From an uncultured Erysipelotrichales bacterium (GTDB taxonomy: Bacteria; Bacillota_I; Bacilli_A; Erysipelotrichales; Coprobacillaceae): a DNA stretch of 7,279 bases. The notes under the pieces are model-generated. The model worked only from the letters and a program-made list of their open reading frames with translations, was not told the DNA's origin and made no database searches. This document shows positions 6,513 to 7,279 of this stretch, in pieces (the stretch's first letter is position 1; each line of letters opens with the position of its first letter). The position numbers were made by a program, and so were the translations under genes. Location: contig CAKVJS010000056.1 in NCBI GenBank assembly GCA_934754755.1, positions 1 through 7,279 on the forward strand. The letters run 5' to 3'.

Positions 6513-6540
6513 AAGGAGAGATAGATTCTCTCTTTTTTAT
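6513..6540 (+). terminator. Intrinsic terminator after the DUF3298 gene
   Basis: GAGAGA (6516-6521) pairs with TCTCTC (6527-6532) around a 5-base loop, extendable by AAG (6513-6515) with TTT (6533-6535), one pair being G-T. The T-run at 6533-6538 completes the signal. It lies 26 bases after the stop codon. Confidence 0.85.
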
Positions 6541-6574
6541 ACTTTAAGATAGTTAATAGTTATGTGTATGGATG

Positions 6575-6613
6575 ATAGAATAATAATTTTATTCGCAAGA
6601 TTCATTATTCTAT
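6575..6613. repeat. Ten-base inverted repeat, possible operator or RNA hairpin
   Basis: ATAGAATAAT (6575-6584) is the exact reverse complement of ATTATTCTAT (6604-6613), with 19 bases between. GAATAA (6578-6583) can also pair with the nearer TTATTC (6589-6594), so two exclusive hairpins are possible. No T-run follows, so it is not an obvious terminator. It lies about 60 bases upstream of the promoter candidate. Confidence 0.5.
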
Positions 6614-6668
6614 TTATGATTGTATTACTATATACAATATTACATTTTTGTAACATTTCCTTATCGTG

Positions 6669-6708
6669 TTGACCGTGATTATATTGTATGTTAGTGTGTT
6701 GCTATAAC
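6669..6708 (+). promoter_or_regulatory. Candidate promoter for the downstream membrane protein gene
   Basis: There are two overlapping possibilities. TTGACC (6669-6674, 5 of 6 matches) lies 17 bp before TAGTGT (6692-6697, 3 of 6). TGCTATAAC (6700-6708) is an extended -10 of the TGnTATAAT type with one mismatch but no good -35. Either would place the RNA start about 55-70 bases before the ATG at 6773. Confidence 0.35.
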
Positions 6709-6742
6709 CTAAAGATTTCTATTTATTTTTTAGTTTTTTGGA

Positions 6743-6767
6743 AGGGAAGTTTTCCTATTAAGGGGTG
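6743..6767 (+). promoter_or_regulatory. Ribosome site with possible competing hairpins
   Basis: AAGGGGTGA (6760-6768) is the ribosome site for ATG 6773. The pyrimidine tract TTCCT (6752-6756) can pair with AGGGG of this site (6761-6765, with two G-T pairs) or with the upstream AGGGA (6743-6747, with one G-T pair). Such mutually exclusive pairing could modulate translation; both stems are short, so this is only a possibility. Confidence 0.22.
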
Positions 6768-6772
6768 AAATT

Positions 6773-7279
6773 ATGAAGGAATTAAAATTTAACTTACGAT
6801 ATATATTACAGAGAAAGGAATTGTATATATTTATTATTGGTATCTTATTATTTTGTGTAGTGGATATATGGGTCACAACAGATTACTACCGTAGTGCAAC
6901 GTTTGTGCTAAGAACTGCTGAGTATCAAACTGTTTTATACAATGAGGGTGTCAGTCTTGCTGCAGTAATAATTATTGGCTTTCCGATATTAAGCTCTCTA
7001 CTTTTAGCTGATAGTACATGGGTAGAAAGGAAATCCGGGATTAGTAATCTACTACAAAGTAGGCTATCGAATAAAAAGAATGATTGGATCCGATTTATTT
7101 TATCTATTGTCGTTGTTTCTTTACTTTGTTTTATTGGCTTTATGTTGCAGTACGTAGCTTTACGTTTTATTTTTGGATCGGGGAATCAAAATCCAATATG
7201 GGAAGCGATGCCGTACTACTTATTAGAAAATTCAGGCTGGTTTCTAGATCATCTTAGGGTTGTAAATCCCGTCTTATTC
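6773..7279 (+). CDS. Membrane protein, probable ABC-2-type permease subunit (3' end cut by window)
   Basis: The frame is open from ATG 6773 to the window edge without a stop, giving 169 residues. The start has a good ribosome site (AGGGGTGA, 6761-6768). The pattern is a basic N-terminus (MKELKFNLRYILQRKE), a first hydrophobic segment at about 18-36, a probable outside loop (37-60) rich in Tyr and Thr, a second segment at about 61-79, a polar basic cytoplasmic stretch WVERKSGISNLLQSRLSNKK (83-102) and a third segment at about 106-130. That middle stretch resembles the cytoplasmic coupling loop between TM2 and TM3 of ABC-2 permeases (Glu-Arg-Lys-x-Gly, then Leu-Leu and Ser-x-Lys). It does not closely resemble the permease at 1475-2281. 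The ATPase partner would be expected downstream, outside the window. I do not recognise the specific family. Confidence 0.7.
   Translation, partial: MKELKFNLRYILQRKELYIFIIGILLFCVVDIWVTTDYYRSATFVLRTAEYQTVLYNEGVSLAAVIIIGFPILSSLLLADSTWVERKSGISNLLQSRLSNKKNDWIRFILSIVVVSLLCFIGFMLQYVALRFIFGSGNQNPIWEAMPYYLLENSGWFLDHLRVVNPVLF

Larger units (their letters stand above)
6487..6772. other. Intergenic leader region before the C-terminal permease gene
   Basis: This AT-rich stretch of 286 bases holds the terminator at 6513-6540, an inverted repeat at 6575-6613, a promoter candidate at 6669-6708 and a possible hairpin next to the ribosome site at 6743-6765. One small hydrophobic reading frame (6562-6672, 36 residues) is present but lacks a ribosome site, so I do not call it a gene. 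No tRNA or recognised riboswitch was seen. Confidence 0.6.

Noticed and set aside
6666..6701. Repeated GTGTTG (6666 and 6696) as iterons
   Set aside because: There are only two short copies 30 bases apart; no further copies or origin-like features are present.

Overview
The window looks like chromosomal DNA from a spore-forming, low-G+C Firmicute, most likely a Clostridia/Lachnospiraceae-type organism. The grounds are AT-rich codon use, strong GGAGG-type ribosome sites, short hairpin-plus-T-run terminators, and two proteins typical of clostridial sporulation and germination: a Csp-like subtilase and a SpoIID-like protein carrying a peptidoglycan-binding domain. The species assignment is inference. 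No rRNA, tRNA, CRISPR array, insertion sequence or phage gene was found.

Layout: (1) 2-478 is the 3' end of an ATP-binding domain from an exporter-type ABC transporter. (2) 558-2281 is a translationally coupled ABC ATPase/ABC-2 permease pair, closed by a bidirectional terminator at 2285-2309. (3) 2312-3547 on the minus strand is a three-part protein with an N-terminal beta-rich domain, a SpoIID-like domain and a C-terminal peptidoglycan-binding domain. It is divergent from (4), 3673-5319, a subtilisin-family protease of the Csp type with an intact Asp-His-Ser triad. (5) 5392-5760 is a short DtxR/MntR-family metal-dependent repressor with an intrinsic terminator that overlaps its stop codon. 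(6) 5857-6486 is a DUF3298 (RsiV-like) protein with no membrane anchor, followed by its own terminator. (7) 6487-6772 is a leader region with a promoter candidate, a 10-bp inverted repeat and a possible hairpin that masks the ribosome site. (8) 6773 to the window edge is the start of a membrane protein that resembles an ABC-2-type permease subunit and is cut by the window.

Working together: the divergent pair (3)/(4) is the most coherent unit. A probable peptidoglycan-acting protein faces a Csp-like protease; in the clostridia where Csp proteases have been studied, they activate the cortex hydrolase SleC during germination. Neither protein has a signal peptide, which fits deposition into the spore from the mother cell. 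The flanking ABC genes are ordinary transport modules with unassigned substrates. The DtxR-family gene could control some of them, and a half-site resembling an iron box lies upstream of the 558-2281 pair, but this link is weak. I saw no clearly undescribed system. The best leads are the unusual SpoIID-like architecture and its pairing with the protease, the soluble DUF3298 protein, and the structured leader before 6773.
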